Positions 56,098-64,000 of a stretch of 64,000 nucleotides of DNA are shown here, in pieces. Origin of the DNA: Opitutaceae bacterium (GTDB lineage Bacteria > Verrucomicrobiota > Verrucomicrobiia > Opitutales > Opitutaceae); assembly GCA_018402455.1 (NCBI GenBank), contig JAGYIG010000014.1:16816-80815 (forward strand), read 5' to 3'. The position numbers were made by a program, and so were the translations under genes. The notes under the pieces were generated by a model. It was not told the DNA's origin and ran no database searches. It was given only the letters and a program-made list of their open reading frames with translations. Numbering within the stretch: the first letter of the stretch is position 1; every line of letters begins with the position of its first letter.

Positions 56098-57746
56098 ACC
56101 CGTCTTCATCCCTCCCGTCGTCCCGTACTTGGAAAGGCACTTGGGCCCTGGTGCGCGAGGCTGGTGTCTGGGGCTACCTCTTTGTCGGCCTGGGCCTTCT
56201 TTTAGCCCTCACTTGGATTCGCCTGCTCTTCCCCCAATGGACCCAAAACCCCGACCTCTCCCACGGGCTTTTCACCCCGATTCTCTTCGTGCTGCTCCTG
56301 CGGGAGAGCCGACTGCGTGGCCCCTTGCGTTGGCTCGAGAGCGGACCCCGCCTCACCATCCTGATGATTCTTGGCGTGCTCCTGAGCTTGATCACGCTGG
56401 TGGTCGGTTCCGCCTTCGCGTCGGCCGTCGGTTGGGACCATCCGCTGGTTCTGTTTCTCCTCGGCTGTAGTTTTGCCGGCGGGCTGGCGGCCACCGGCTT
56501 GTTCGCGGCCTCCCCCCAGCTCCGGGTCGTGCCGTTCAACTACGTTGCGCTGGTCGCCATTCTCCTGTGGTTTCTCAGCCTCCCCGTGCCGCCGGGAACC
56601 TACGCGAGCCTCACCCTCAACCTGCAACTTTGGGTGTCCGCCAAGGTGCTGGCGGCGTTGCATTTTCTGGGCATACCGGCCGTGCAAAACGGCAACATCA
56701 TCGAATTGGCCCGGACCACGGTCGGAGTGGAGGAAGCCTGCAGCGGGGTGCGCAGCCTGATTTCGTGCATCTACGCGGGGTTCTTTTTCTCGGCCGCTTT
56801 TGTGCGCAGCTGGCTGAGCCGGGGGCTGCTCATCGTGCTCGCCCCCTTGTTGGCCATCGGCATGAACTTCGTGCGCTCCCTCACCCTCACATTACTGGCC
56901 AACGCCGGGATCGACATTGAAGGCGCCTGGCACGACTACACCGGGTTCGCGATTCTGATCATCACGGCCCTCCTCCTCGGTGCCTTGGCGCTGGGACTGG
57001 AGAAATTGGAAGGGCCTTCCCCCTCCCCCGCCATCGAGCCCGCACCGGCGGCGGTTGCGGCGAAGGCGCGATACGCCAAACTGCAGTCGCGACTCCTGAC
57101 CGGTGGCTACGCCGCGGCCGTCCTCAGCGTGGGCATCTTTTTTGTGCTGACGCGGCCCGCCCCCATCAACCCTCAGGATGTGCCGAGGATCTTGTCTTTC
57201 CTGCCCGCGACCCCTGCGGGATGGGGCACCGCCACCAGCACGGGGCTGTATCGCTTTGCCGATATTCTTGAGACCGAACACCTCGGGCAGCGTACCTATG
57301 TCAAGGAGGGGCCCGATGGGAAAATCGTCCAAGTGACGTTCTACCTGGCTTACTGGCCGCCCGGACAAGCGGGGGTCAGTGTCGTGGCCTCCCACACGCC
57401 CGATGCCTGTTGGCCCGGCGCGGGTTGGACTCCGCTGCCCACCGCATCGTCGGACGTGGAGCTTCCCTTGCCCGATCGCACGCTCGGTCGCGCCGAATAC
57501 CGCATTTTCACCAACGAACGCATTCCGCAGCACGTCTGGTTCTGGCACTCCTACGATCGCGCGTTGATCAAGGAGTTCGATCCGCGCCGGCCGATTGAGC
57601 TGCTGGGCTCCGTCCTCAACTACGGCGTGCGCAGCAAAGGCGAACAACTGTTCGTGCGGATGTCCAGCAACCGGCCGTGGGAGGAACTTAAAAACGAGCC
57701 GCTGATCGCGGAGATTTTTAACACCCTCAAACCTTTTGGACTCTGA
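56094..57746 (+). CDS. Exosortase fused to EpsI-like domain
   Basis: 550 residues. Residues 1-310 have eight or so membrane helices with the exosortase triad: Cys in VEEACSGVRSLISC near 215, Arg in NFVRSLTLTLL near 259 and His in WHDYTGF near 279. Residues about 340-550 are a periplasmic EpsI (DUF3485) domain (LPATPAGWGTATSTG, VASHTPDACWPGAGW, WHSYDRALIKEFD). Exosortases sort proteins with a PEP-CTERM-type tail and often accompany exopolysaccharide genes. The EpsI Cys in PDACWPG is kept. GTG is the start codon. No tagged substrate is seen in the window. Confidence 0.92.
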   Translation: MNPSSSLPSSRTWKGTWALVREAGVWGYLFVGLGLLLALTWIRLLFPQWTQNPDLSHGLFTPILFVLLLRESRLRGPLRWLESGPRLTILMILGVLLSLITLVVGSAFASAVGWDHPLVLFLLGCSFAGGLAATGLFAASPQLRVVPFNYVALVAILLWFLSLPVPPGTYASLTLNLQLWVSAKVLAALHFLGIPAVQNGNIIELARTTVGVEEACSGVRSLISCIYAGFFFSAAFVRSWLSRGLLIVLAPLLAIGMNFVRSLTLTLLANAGIDIEGAWHDYTGFAILIITALLLGALALGLEKLEGPSPSPAIEPAPAAVAAKARYAKLQSRLLTGGYAAAVLSVGIFFVLTRPAPINPQDVPRILSFLPATPAGWGTATSTGLYRFADILETEHLGQRTYVKEGPDGKIVQVTFYLAYWPPGQAGVSVVASHTPDACWPGAGWTPLPTASSDVELPLPDRTLGRAEYRIFTNERIPQHVWFWHSYDRALIKEFDPRRPIELLGSVLNYGVRSKGEQLFVRMSSNRPWEELKNEPLIAEIFNTLKPFGL

Positions 57747-57753
57747 AGCCCCG

Positions 57754-57843
57754 ATGTTCCGACTCACCGCGCAAGAACGCTTCGCCCTCACCGTGCTCGC
57801 CGCGCTGCTCGTGCTGGGATTCCTCGGCCTCTGGCTGCTCTAA
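57754..57843 (+). CDS. 29-residue hydrophobic membrane microprotein
   Basis: A tiny gene seven bases after the exosortase: a charged start (MFRLTAQERFALTV) and one membrane helix (LAALLVLGFLGLWLL), stopping at TAA. Single-helix proteins of this kind often sit with membrane enzymes. It could be a subunit of the exosortase or chance. It lies between two same-strand genes, which supports translation, but there is no second sequence to compare. Confidence 0.5.
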   Translation: MFRLTAQERFALTVLAALLVLGFLGLWLL

Positions 57844-57860
57844 ACCTCTTTATTCAACCC

Positions 57861-58439
57861 GTGTCCCCCCTCGCTCCTCCCCCCGCCCCCGCCGGTTCGC
57901 TGCGCCCTTGGATCCTCACCGCCTGCTTTGCCGTGGCAGCGATCCTCGCCGGAATAGGCTATTGGACGGTCCGCGAAAAGAGCCTCGTCCGCGAACGGCT
58001 CATCGAACTCCAACAGGTCGAAATCGCCGCCCTGCAAACCGCCTTGGAAACCGAATCGATGGTCTCCGCCGGAACCCTGCAACAACTGCGCCCGATCGGC
58101 GCAGGTCGGTCGATTTCCGCGTGGGCCCTCCTTCGCCTCCCCGCCGACAACGGCGGGCATGAATCGATTGTGGCGTGCTGGTCGGACGAACTTGCCGCCG
58201 GGTTTTTGGTCCTGCCCGCCCTCCGCTCCGCCCCACCCTTCGCGGACCTGCAGGTGTTTGTGGCCAGCGAAGGCCATGCCGGACTCGAGCCGTTGCCCCT
58301 GATCCCGGGCAAGTCCGCTCACCTCATCGGGTTCACCCAACCGGCCGGCAACCCGTCTCCGACTCGACTTATCATCCAATTTTCCGACCACGGACCCGGC
58401 CCCGCGCCCCTTCGCCTCGAGGCCGACTGGCAGCGGTGA
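57861..58439 (+). CDS. Membrane-anchored coiled-coil protein, function unknown
   Basis: 192 residues, GTG start. One membrane helix (about 18-37, WILTACFAVAAILAGIGYW) is followed by a short coiled coil (REKSLVRERLIELQQVEIAALQ in part) and a beta-rich outer domain. The layout resembles RskA-type anti-sigma factors, which lie in the membrane and have a similar C-terminal domain, but no sigma-factor gene is near and no ASD motif is seen. It is 17 bases after the microprotein and probably in the exosortase operon. Confidence 0.6.
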   Translation: MSPLAPPPAPAGSLRPWILTACFAVAAILAGIGYWTVREKSLVRERLIELQQVEIAALQTALETESMVSAGTLQQLRPIGAGRSISAWALLRLPADNGGHESIVACWSDELAAGFLVLPALRSAPPFADLQVFVASEGHAGLEPLPLIPGKSAHLIGFTQPAGNPSPTRLIIQFSDHGPGPAPLRLEADWQR

Positions 58440-58495
58440 TTCACCGCCCCGTTTCGGGCCTTGCCAGCAAGCCACCACGCCTGAAGCCTCCGCGC

Positions 58496-59680
58496 ATGGT
58501 CATCAAACCTCGTGTTCGCGGCTTTGTTTGCGTGACGTCCCACCCGGATGGCTGCGCAGCTCACGTTCAACAGCAAATCGACTACGTAAAATCGAAGGGA
58601 CCCATCGGCGATGGACCCCGACGCGTGCTGGTCATCGGCTCTTCGACGGGATTTGGGCTGTCCTCCCGGATCACCGCCGCCTTCGGCTGCGGCGCCAGCA
58701 CCATCGGCGTCTTTTTCGAACGCCCGTCCGACGAGGACCGCCTCGGCACCGCCGGGTGGTATAACACCATCGGGTTCACCGAGAAGGCCCGCGCGGCCGG
58801 TCTCTACGCCCGCAACTTCAACGGCGACGCCTTCTCCGATGAGGTGAAAACCCAGGTTATTCAGGCCATCAAAGAGGATCTCGGCTCGGTTGACTTGGTT
58901 GTTTATTCGCTCGCTTCGCCGCGCCGCACCCACCCCGACACCGGCGCCGTCCACAAGTCTGTGCTCAAGCCCGTGGGCAAGCCTTACGCCAACCGCACCG
59001 TGGACACCGATCGGGGGCTGGTCAGCGACATCACCATCGAACCGGCCTCGCCCGACGAGATCGCCGACACCATCGCCGTGATGGGCGGGGACGACTGGGA
59101 GCGCTGGATGCAGGCGCTGGCCGATGCCGGCGTGCTCGCCCCGGCCGCGACCACGGTCGCTTACTCCTACATCGGACCGGAAGTCACCTGGGACATCTAC
59201 AAAAACGGCACCATCGGCCTGGCCAAAAACGACCTCGAAGCCGCCTGCGCCCGGATCCATGGCAAGCTCTCCGCCGACGGCGGTCGCGCGTTGATTTCAG
59301 TCAACAAGGCCCTCGTCTCCCAAGCCAGCTCGGCCATTCCCGTCGTCCCCCTCTACATCTCCATTCTCTACAAGATCATGAAGGCCAAGGGCACCCACGA
59401 GGGCTGCATCGAACAAATGCAACGCCTCTTCGCTGAGCGGCTCTACCAGGGCGCGGACCTCCAGCTCGACGTGGCCAATCGCGTGCGGATCGACGACCTG
59501 GAAATGCAGCCCGAGGTGCAGGCCGAGGGAGCGAAAATCTGGCCGCAGGTCACGACCGAGAATCTGGCGGAACTGACCGACATCGCCGGCTACCGGGAGG
59601 AGTTCCTGAAGATGTTTGGCTTCGGCCTGCCCGGGATCGACTACGAGGCCGAATGCGAGCCGCATCGTCCCATGATCTGA
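58496..59680 (+). CDS. fabV: Enoyl-[ACP] reductase, FabV type (trans-2-enoyl-CoA reductase)
   Basis: 394 residues from ATG 58496. It reduces trans-2-enoyl-ACP or -CoA with NADH, the last step of fatty-acid elongation; FabV is naturally insensitive to triclosan. Motifs: IKPRVRGFVCVTSHPDGC, VLVIGSSTGFGLSSR (NADH loop) and YSYIGPEVTWDIYKNGTIG, where the Y-x8-K active pair is Tyr in DIYKNG and the Lys in GLAKND. The length and the ending EPHRPMI fit the family. The upstream open frame is not family-like. No other fatty-acid gene is near. Confidence 0.95.
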   Translation: MVIKPRVRGFVCVTSHPDGCAAHVQQQIDYVKSKGPIGDGPRRVLVIGSSTGFGLSSRITAAFGCGASTIGVFFERPSDEDRLGTAGWYNTIGFTEKARAAGLYARNFNGDAFSDEVKTQVIQAIKEDLGSVDLVVYSLASPRRTHPDTGAVHKSVLKPVGKPYANRTVDTDRGLVSDITIEPASPDEIADTIAVMGGDDWERWMQALADAGVLAPAATTVAYSYIGPEVTWDIYKNGTIGLAKNDLEAACARIHGKLSADGGRALISVNKALVSQASSAIPVVPLYISILYKIMKAKGTHEGCIEQMQRLFAERLYQGADLQLDVANRVRIDDLEMQPEVQAEGAKIWPQVTTENLAELTDIAGYREEFLKMFGFGLPGIDYEAECEPHRPMI

Positions 59681-59747
59681 AGTTGGCTTGGTCCCAAAAC
59701 TTAGCGTAGACCAGGGCTTTTGAGGAGACGGACGGTGGCGTGGGCAG

Positions 59748-59799
59748 GGGCGGCGCTTGACGCCGCCCGTGGCGGTGAAAGGAGCCCGGCGGCGCCGGG
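59748..59799. repeat. Two adjacent hairpins between fabV and ridA
   Basis: Hairpin one: gggcggcg, loop cttga, cgccgccc (59748-59768). Hairpin two: cccggc, loop ggc, gccggg (59785-59799). They lie between convergent genes, so a two-way transcription stop is likely. There is no strong T-run on either strand. The 126-base gap holds nothing else I can support. Confidence 0.5.
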
Positions 59800-59806
59800 A
59801 CTTCCC

Positions 59807-60268
59807 CTACTCGGCGACTTCGGCGACCACTTGGATCTCCACGGTGGAGTCCTTGGGTAAACCCGCCACCGCCACCGCCGCCCGGGCGTGCCGTCCGGCC
59901 TCGCCGAAAACCGCGATGAACAAGTCACTCGCCCCATTGATGACCGCCGGGCTGTCCGCAAAACCCGCGACCGCGTTCACGTAGCCCCCCACATACACCA
60001 GGCGCTTGATTTTGCTGAGCGAGCCCACAGCCGCCTTCAAATTGGCCAGCGTGTTGAGGGCACAAATTTTGGCCGATTCGTAGCCCGTCTCCACCGTTTG
60101 CGTCGCGCCCACCTGACCCACGTGGGTCATGGCCCCATCCTGCACCGAGATGGTGCCCGCACAATAGAGCAGGTTGCCCGTGCGCACGTAGGGCAGGTAG
60201 TTGCCGCCCGAGGCCGGCGGACCGGGCAGGGTAAGTCCGAGTTCAACAAGTTTCGCTTCTGGATCCAT
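59807..60268 (-). CDS. RidA/YjgF-family protein
   Basis: 153 residues from ATG 60268. The YjgF fold is clear in YLPYVRTGNLLYCAGTIS, ALNTLANLKAAVGSLSKIKR and ARAAVAVAGLPKDSTVEIQ, the last carrying the region that in active RidA has the Arg binding the imine substrate (GLPKDSTVEI is similar). True RidA hydrolyses reactive enamines from serine or threonine dehydratase. The 60268 start is chosen because the upstream 49 codons are not family-like. It is divergent from the amidase gene (96-base gap). Confidence 0.85.
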   Translation of the reverse strand: MDPEAKLVELGLTLPGPPASGGNYLPYVRTGNLLYCAGTISVQDGAMTHVGQVGATQTVETGYESAKICALNTLANLKAAVGSLSKIKRLVYVGGYVNAVAGFADSPAVINGASDLFIAVFGEAGRHARAAVAVAGLPKDSTVEIQVVAEVAE

Positions 60269-60363
60269 TCGCCCAAACGTAGCGCGATTGTCCCAGTCGC
60301 CAAGCGGATTGTCCGGCGCGGGGCTATTGCCTTGAACCAGGGAGCCTCCCAAGGTCGGGCCCG

Positions 60364-61625
60364 ATGGACATTTCCGCCTGGCTCGAGCTCCACCGCAAAG
60401 ACGACCCGACCGCAACGGCCGCTTGGCAAAAGTTGCTCATGCGCCTGTCGCCGCCCCAGCGCCCCGCCGTATGGGCATGGCATCGCCCCGATCCGTTTGG
60501 TCCCCCGGGGACCCACCGGAACGGTCCGCTCGCGGGGGTGCCGTTCGTGGCCAAGGACCTGTTCCCCTACCGCGGCACCCCCACCCGGGCGGGCGGCATC
60601 CTGCGCCGCCCCCCCGCCCGGCGGACCAGTCACCTGATCAGCCGACTGGAATCTCTCGGCGCCACCTTGGCAGCCAAAACCCACCTGCACGAGTTTGCCT
60701 ACGGCTTGACCGGAGAGAACCCCCACTACGGCGACGTCGAACACCCCCACCATGCCGGGCGCACCGCCGGAGGTTCATCAAGGAGATCGCGGTCGCCGCC
60801 GGGATCGCCCCCTTCGCCCTGGGCACGGACACGGCCGGGTCCCTGCGCGTGCCCGCCGCCTATTGCGGTCTCTACAGCTGGCGCGGCCAACCGGGCGAAC
60901 CGGAAATCACCGACGCCTTTCCGTTGGCTCCCTCCTTTGATACCGCCGGCTGGCTCACCGCCACCCTCGCCGACTGCGCCACCCTGTGGCGCCTGCTGCA
61001 CGCCGATCCCGTCCCCGCCGCACCGGCCCCTCTGCGCGGCGCCTACCTGCCGGCCTCGGCTCTCGGGCTGTCCGGCCCCGCCGAGACGCGGCAAACCCTC
61101 GACGCCACCGCCGCCCGGTTTACCGACCTCGCGCTGGATGAAACCACTCCCTTGGCGCAGGTCGCACGTGGGGTCGGCGACACCTACTCGATCCTGCAAA
61201 GCACCGAAGCCTACGCCGTCCATCAAGCCACCCTGGACGCCGAACGGGCCGCCTACGGCACACCCGTGTGGCAGCGCATCGACCGAGGCCGACACTGGAC
61301 CGCCGCCCAACTCGACGCCGCCCGTCACCATGCCCTGCGCATCCGTGCGGCCTACGACACATTCTTCGCCACGTTCGATTTTCTGATCACCCCCGTGACG
61401 CTGACCCCGGCACCGCTGACCAGTGACAACCGGCCGGAAATTCGCGAGACGCTGCTGGCCCTCAACACCCATGTGAGCATCGCCGGGCGCCCCGCCCTCT
61501 CGATTCCCGTTCACGTGGAGGGAGACCTTTCGGTTGGGTTGCAGATCGTCTTCGCCTCGTCCCGGTCACCGGCGATTCATTCCTGCTTCGCCCGGTGCGA
61601 AACCTGCTTGCCCGCCGCCTCATGA
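60364..61625 (+). pseudogene. Amidase-signature enzyme gene with a frameshift at the signature motif
   Basis: The first 140 codons read an amidase N-terminus: PLAGVPFVAKDLF with the catalytic Lys, then HHAGRTAGGSS. At about 60781-60792 the frame changes by one base, so the first frame goes on as RRSRSPP... while the second continues the enzyme with AVAAGIAPFALGTDTAGSLR, which has the nucleophile Ser region, to a full C-terminus. Family members hydrolyse amides (GatA, AtzF or allophanate hydrolase-like). If the base loss is real, the gene is dead; if it is a read error, it is an intact enzyme of about 420 residues. The stop overlaps the next ATG. Confidence 0.85.
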
Positions 61626-62419
61626 TTCGCGCCGAAACCTCCACCCACTGGATTCTGATCACCCATTCCGACCACGCCCGGCTCGCCGGCGACTTTGCGG
61701 ATGCCTGGGGCAACGCTCAATTCGCTCCGCCCGAACCCTTCCCTTCGATCCGCTATGCCGTCCATCACCACGACGACGGCTGGCTGGAGCGGGATGCCGC
61801 GCCCCACCTCACCCCCGCGGGCAAACCGGAAGCCTTCACCCGCGCCCTCGTCGGAGCCTATTCCGCCTTTGAGGAAATCGACCTGCCCAGCTACCTGCAG
61901 GTGCGGGCCCAGGCCACCGCCGCCGTGGCCCGGCAGGACCCGACCGCGGGCATCGTCGTCTCCCTGCACACCGTGAACCTGCTGACCGAACAGGCCGACG
62001 TCTCCACCATTCGCCCCGAACACCGCGAGGCCCATCGGGCCTTCGTCGCGCAGCAGCAAGCCTGGCAGCACACCGAGCGCGAACGCTTGGGCCTGGACCC
62101 GGCGGCCCTGCAACGCGGCTTCGAGTTTCTGCAAGCCTGCGACAACCTCTCCCTGATCGCGTGTTCGGGCTTCGATGCGCCCCGTGCCTTGCGCCACCTC
62201 CATCCCGACCGGACCGGCCAACGCCACGAGCTGCACTGCCACCCGCACGGCGACGGCACGTTCAGCATAACTCCGTGGCCCTTTGGCGAAACGACCCTGC
62301 GTTTCCAACTGCCCTTCAAACAGGTCGCCAAGACCGCCTGCCACGACCTGGCCAGCTTCCGCGCAGCCTTTGCCGCCGCCCCCCTCCAGCAGCAAACGGT
62401 CACGCTCCTAGCCGCCTGA
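61622..62419 (+). CDS. DUF3891-family protein
   Basis: 265 residues from ATG 61622. It begins with a segment ILITHSDHARLAGDFADAWG and has AVHHHDDGWLERD and SLHTVNLL, with a likely metal-binding set of His and Asp, as in DUF3891 proteins. Function unknown; a HD-like hydrolase fold is plausible. Its ATG overlaps the amidase stop (ATGA), so the two would be co-translated and may work in the same amide or purine pathway, with the permease 97 bases on. Confidence 0.8.
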   Translation: MIRAETSTHWILITHSDHARLAGDFADAWGNAQFAPPEPFPSIRYAVHHHDDGWLERDAAPHLTPAGKPEAFTRALVGAYSAFEEIDLPSYLQVRAQATAAVARQDPTAGIVVSLHTVNLLTEQADVSTIRPEHREAHRAFVAQQQAWQHTERERLGLDPAALQRGFEFLQACDNLSLIACSGFDAPRALRHLHPDRTGQRHELHCHPHGDGTFSITPWPFGETTLRFQLPFKQVAKTACHDLASFRAAFAAAPLQQQTVTLLAA

Positions 62420-62515
62420 GCCACCGCGCCGGGACCGCCCGGCGACGGCACGGATACCACTCGCCATCCCTTCTCACGTTGGCACCTTCGATGCTACTTC
62501 CTGCCTCCTACCAGC

Positions 62516-63853
62516 ATGTTCGAACGACTGTTTAAACTCTCCGCGCACGGGACCAGCGTCCCGCGTGAACTTCAAGCCGGGCTGACCACCTTCGCCGCCA
62601 TGGCCTACATCCTGGCCGTAAACCCCTCGATCCTTTCCGCCACCGGCATGGATCAAGGGGCCTTGATCACGGTGACCGCCCTGACCGCCGCCGTCAGCAC
62701 CCTGCTGATGGCAGCGTTGACCAATTTCCCCCTGGCCTTGGCCCCGGGAATGGGGATCAACGCCTTCTTCACCTACACCATCGTCATTGGAGCCGGCATC
62801 CGTTGGCAGGAGGCCCTCGGCATGGTGTTCATCAATGGCATCGCCTTTCTCCTGCTGTCGGTCACCGGCGTGCGCGAGAAAATCGTCAAGGCCATCCCCT
62901 ACTCCCTCAAAATTGCCATCACCTGCGGCATCGGGCTTTTCATCGCCTTCATCGGCCTCAAAAACGGCGGGGTGATCGTGGACAATCCCGCGACGCTGGT
63001 GAGCAACGGTGACTTCACTTCCGGGCCGGTAATGCTATGTCTGATCGGGATTGCGCTGACCCTCGTCCTCGTCGCCCGGGGCGTGCCCGGCGCGATCATT
63101 CTGGGCATCGCCGCGACGACCGTGCTGGGCCTGTTGGTGCCGGACGGCGCCGGCGGCCGCGTCACCCGTCTGCCCGAGAGTTTCTTTTCCGCGCCGGCTT
63201 CCGCCGCCCCGGTCTTCCTGAAACTCGAGTTCGGTTTCCTGACCTCCTCCACCGCCCTGCTGGCCGCGCTGCCGCTCATCCTCACGCTGCTGATGGTGGA
63301 CATGTTCGACAACATCGGCACCCTCATCGGCGTCACCAAACGAGCGGGCATGCTGGACGCCGACGGGCACCTGCCCAAAGCGGGCCGGGCGCTGGTGGCG
63401 GATTCGATCGCCGCGATTCTGAGCTCTCTCTTCGGCACCTCGACCGTGGTCAGCTACATCGAATCCGCGTCCGGCGTGGAGGCCGGCGGGCGCACCGGTC
63501 TCACCGGCGTCACCGTCGCCGGGCTCATGCTGCTGGCCCTGTTCCTGACGCCCCTGATCCTCGCGGTGCCGGCCGCGGCCACCGCCCCGGCCCTCGTGGT
63601 GGTCGGCATCTTCATGCTTCAGTCGGTCACCGAAATCAAAATGAGTGATTTCAAGATCGCCGCTCCGGCCCTGCTCACGATCCTGTGCATTCCGCTCACC
63701 TTCAGCATCGCCGAGGGCATCGGGTTGGGCCTGATCGCCGCCGCCCTGTTGGCGGTCACCGCGGGACGGGCCAAGGACTTTCCCGTCACCGGCTACGTCA
63801 TCGCCGGGTTCTTCTTCCTCGAATTCTTCCACATCTTTCCGTTTTCCGGTTAG
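62516..63853 (+). CDS. NCS2-type purine permease (AzgA-like)
   Basis: 445 residues with many membrane helices. The start HGTSVPRELQAGLTTFAAMAY in part and LALAPGMGINAFF are the NCS2/AzgA signature, with VDMFDNIGTLIGVTKRAG and FGTSTVVSYIESASGVEAGGRTG in the second half. Family members import adenine, guanine or hypoxanthine by proton symport. The amidase/DUF3891 neighbours suggest a nucleobase or cyclic-amide salvage context. It is followed by the start of another gene. Confidence 0.9.
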   Translation: MFERLFKLSAHGTSVPRELQAGLTTFAAMAYILAVNPSILSATGMDQGALITVTALTAAVSTLLMAALTNFPLALAPGMGINAFFTYTIVIGAGIRWQEALGMVFINGIAFLLLSVTGVREKIVKAIPYSLKIAITCGIGLFIAFIGLKNGGVIVDNPATLVSNGDFTSGPVMLCLIGIALTLVLVARGVPGAIILGIAATTVLGLLVPDGAGGRVTRLPESFFSAPASAAPVFLKLEFGFLTSSTALLAALPLILTLLMVDMFDNIGTLIGVTKRAGMLDADGHLPKAGRALVADSIAAILSSLFGTSTVVSYIESASGVEAGGRTGLTGVTVAGLMLLALFLTPLILAVPAAATAPALVVVGIFMLQSVTEIKMSDFKIAAPALLTILCIPLTFSIAEGIGLGLIAAALLAVTAGRAKDFPVTGYVIAGFFFLEFFHIFPFSG

Positions 63854-63892
63854 GCTCGGCGCGCCCGGCAACCGGCCTTTGATTTTCCCTTC

Positions 63893-64000
63893 ATGAGTGA
63901 TTCCTCTTCCCCTCCCTCCGCCCGCCCGGCGACGGAAAATGACCTGCTTTTTCCCAATATCCCGGCGGAGTTTCAACGCTTGTTGGACCTGCAGCAGCTT
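63893..64000 (+). CDS. Start of an unidentified gene (partial)
   Basis: 36 codons beginning MSDSSSPPSARPATENDLLF and then FPNIPAEFQRLL. The window ends here, so the product cannot be named. A Ser/Pro-rich leader and then a helical start suggest a soluble protein. It is 39 bases after the purine permease, on the same strand. Confidence 0.5.
   Translation, partial: MSDSSSPPSARPATENDLLFPNIPAEFQRLLDLQQL

Noticed and set aside
57861..58439. RskA-type anti-sigma factor
   Set aside because: The topology is similar but there is no adjacent sigma-factor gene and no zinc or anti-sigma motif, so I left it as unknown.
1..64000. tRNA, rRNA, CRISPR array, transposase, integrase or phage genes
   Set aside because: None seen when reading both strands; gaps are short and no regular repeats or terminal inverted repeats occur.

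Overview
The window comes from a GC-rich, Gram-negative bacterium. Lipid A (LpxI), outer-membrane polysaccharide export, FabV, an exosortase fused to an EpsI-like domain and the overall gene style suggest Verrucomicrobiota, probably an Opitutales-like lineage. That assignment is inference: there is no rRNA in the window. I saw no tRNA, rRNA, CRISPR array, insertion sequence or phage gene. Coding density is very high and no gene-free stretch exceeds 300 bases once the two broken genes are counted.

Region 1 (1-13.3 kb) is an envelope glycan and lipid locus. It holds the tail of a glycosyltransferase, a large polytopic membrane protein, a GT2 enzyme, five further glycosyltransferases, and a set of discrete fatty-acid or polyketide-type enzymes: an ACP-dehydratase fusion, a ketosynthase and a short-chain reductase. 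These lie next to an alpha-oxoamine synthase (serine palmitoyltransferase/AONS family) and an MGDG-synthase-like glycosyltransferase. The minus-strand genes from 11863 down to 5175 overlap or lie close together like one operon. The simplest reading is a dedicated pathway in which an ACP-bound acyl chain is built, condensed with an amino acid and glycosylated, giving a sphingoid-like glycolipid. This is the best candidate for an undescribed system here.

Region 2 (13.3-38.6 kb) is mostly housekeeping: a 4HBT thioesterase, queG, aroK, a threonine aldolase, a 640-residue protein ending in a LOG-like Rossmann domain, a prepilin with a membrane partner, purD, an LMW tyrosine phosphatase, glyA, argA, dtd, a histone-deacetylase-like hydrolase, an SDR, ExbD/ExbB, ahcY-metK (S-adenosylmethionine cycle), an Hpt protein, an M50 protease, an MFS transporter, ribE, and two adjacent HtrA relatives, one with its active site lost. 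A family 4/5 uracil-DNA glycosylase gene between the MFS gene and ribE is broken by many one-base losses.

Region 3 (38.6-54.5 kb) holds leuS, then an exopolysaccharide export operon (FecR-like protein, outer-membrane barrel, Wza-like SLBB protein, Wzc-like tyrosine kinase). After it come lpxI, a bifunctional-nuclease-family gene, a dihydrouridine synthase, a SufT-like gene, sppA, a conserved protein of unknown function, a DapF homologue lacking both catalytic cysteines, and a redoxin.

Region 4 (54.5-64 kb) holds a TPR-like membrane protein and the exosortase/EpsI fusion with two tiny ORFs beside it, a membrane-anchored coiled-coil protein, fabV, ridA, an amidase gene with a frameshift at its signature motif, a DUF3891 gene, an NCS2 purine permease and the start of one more gene.
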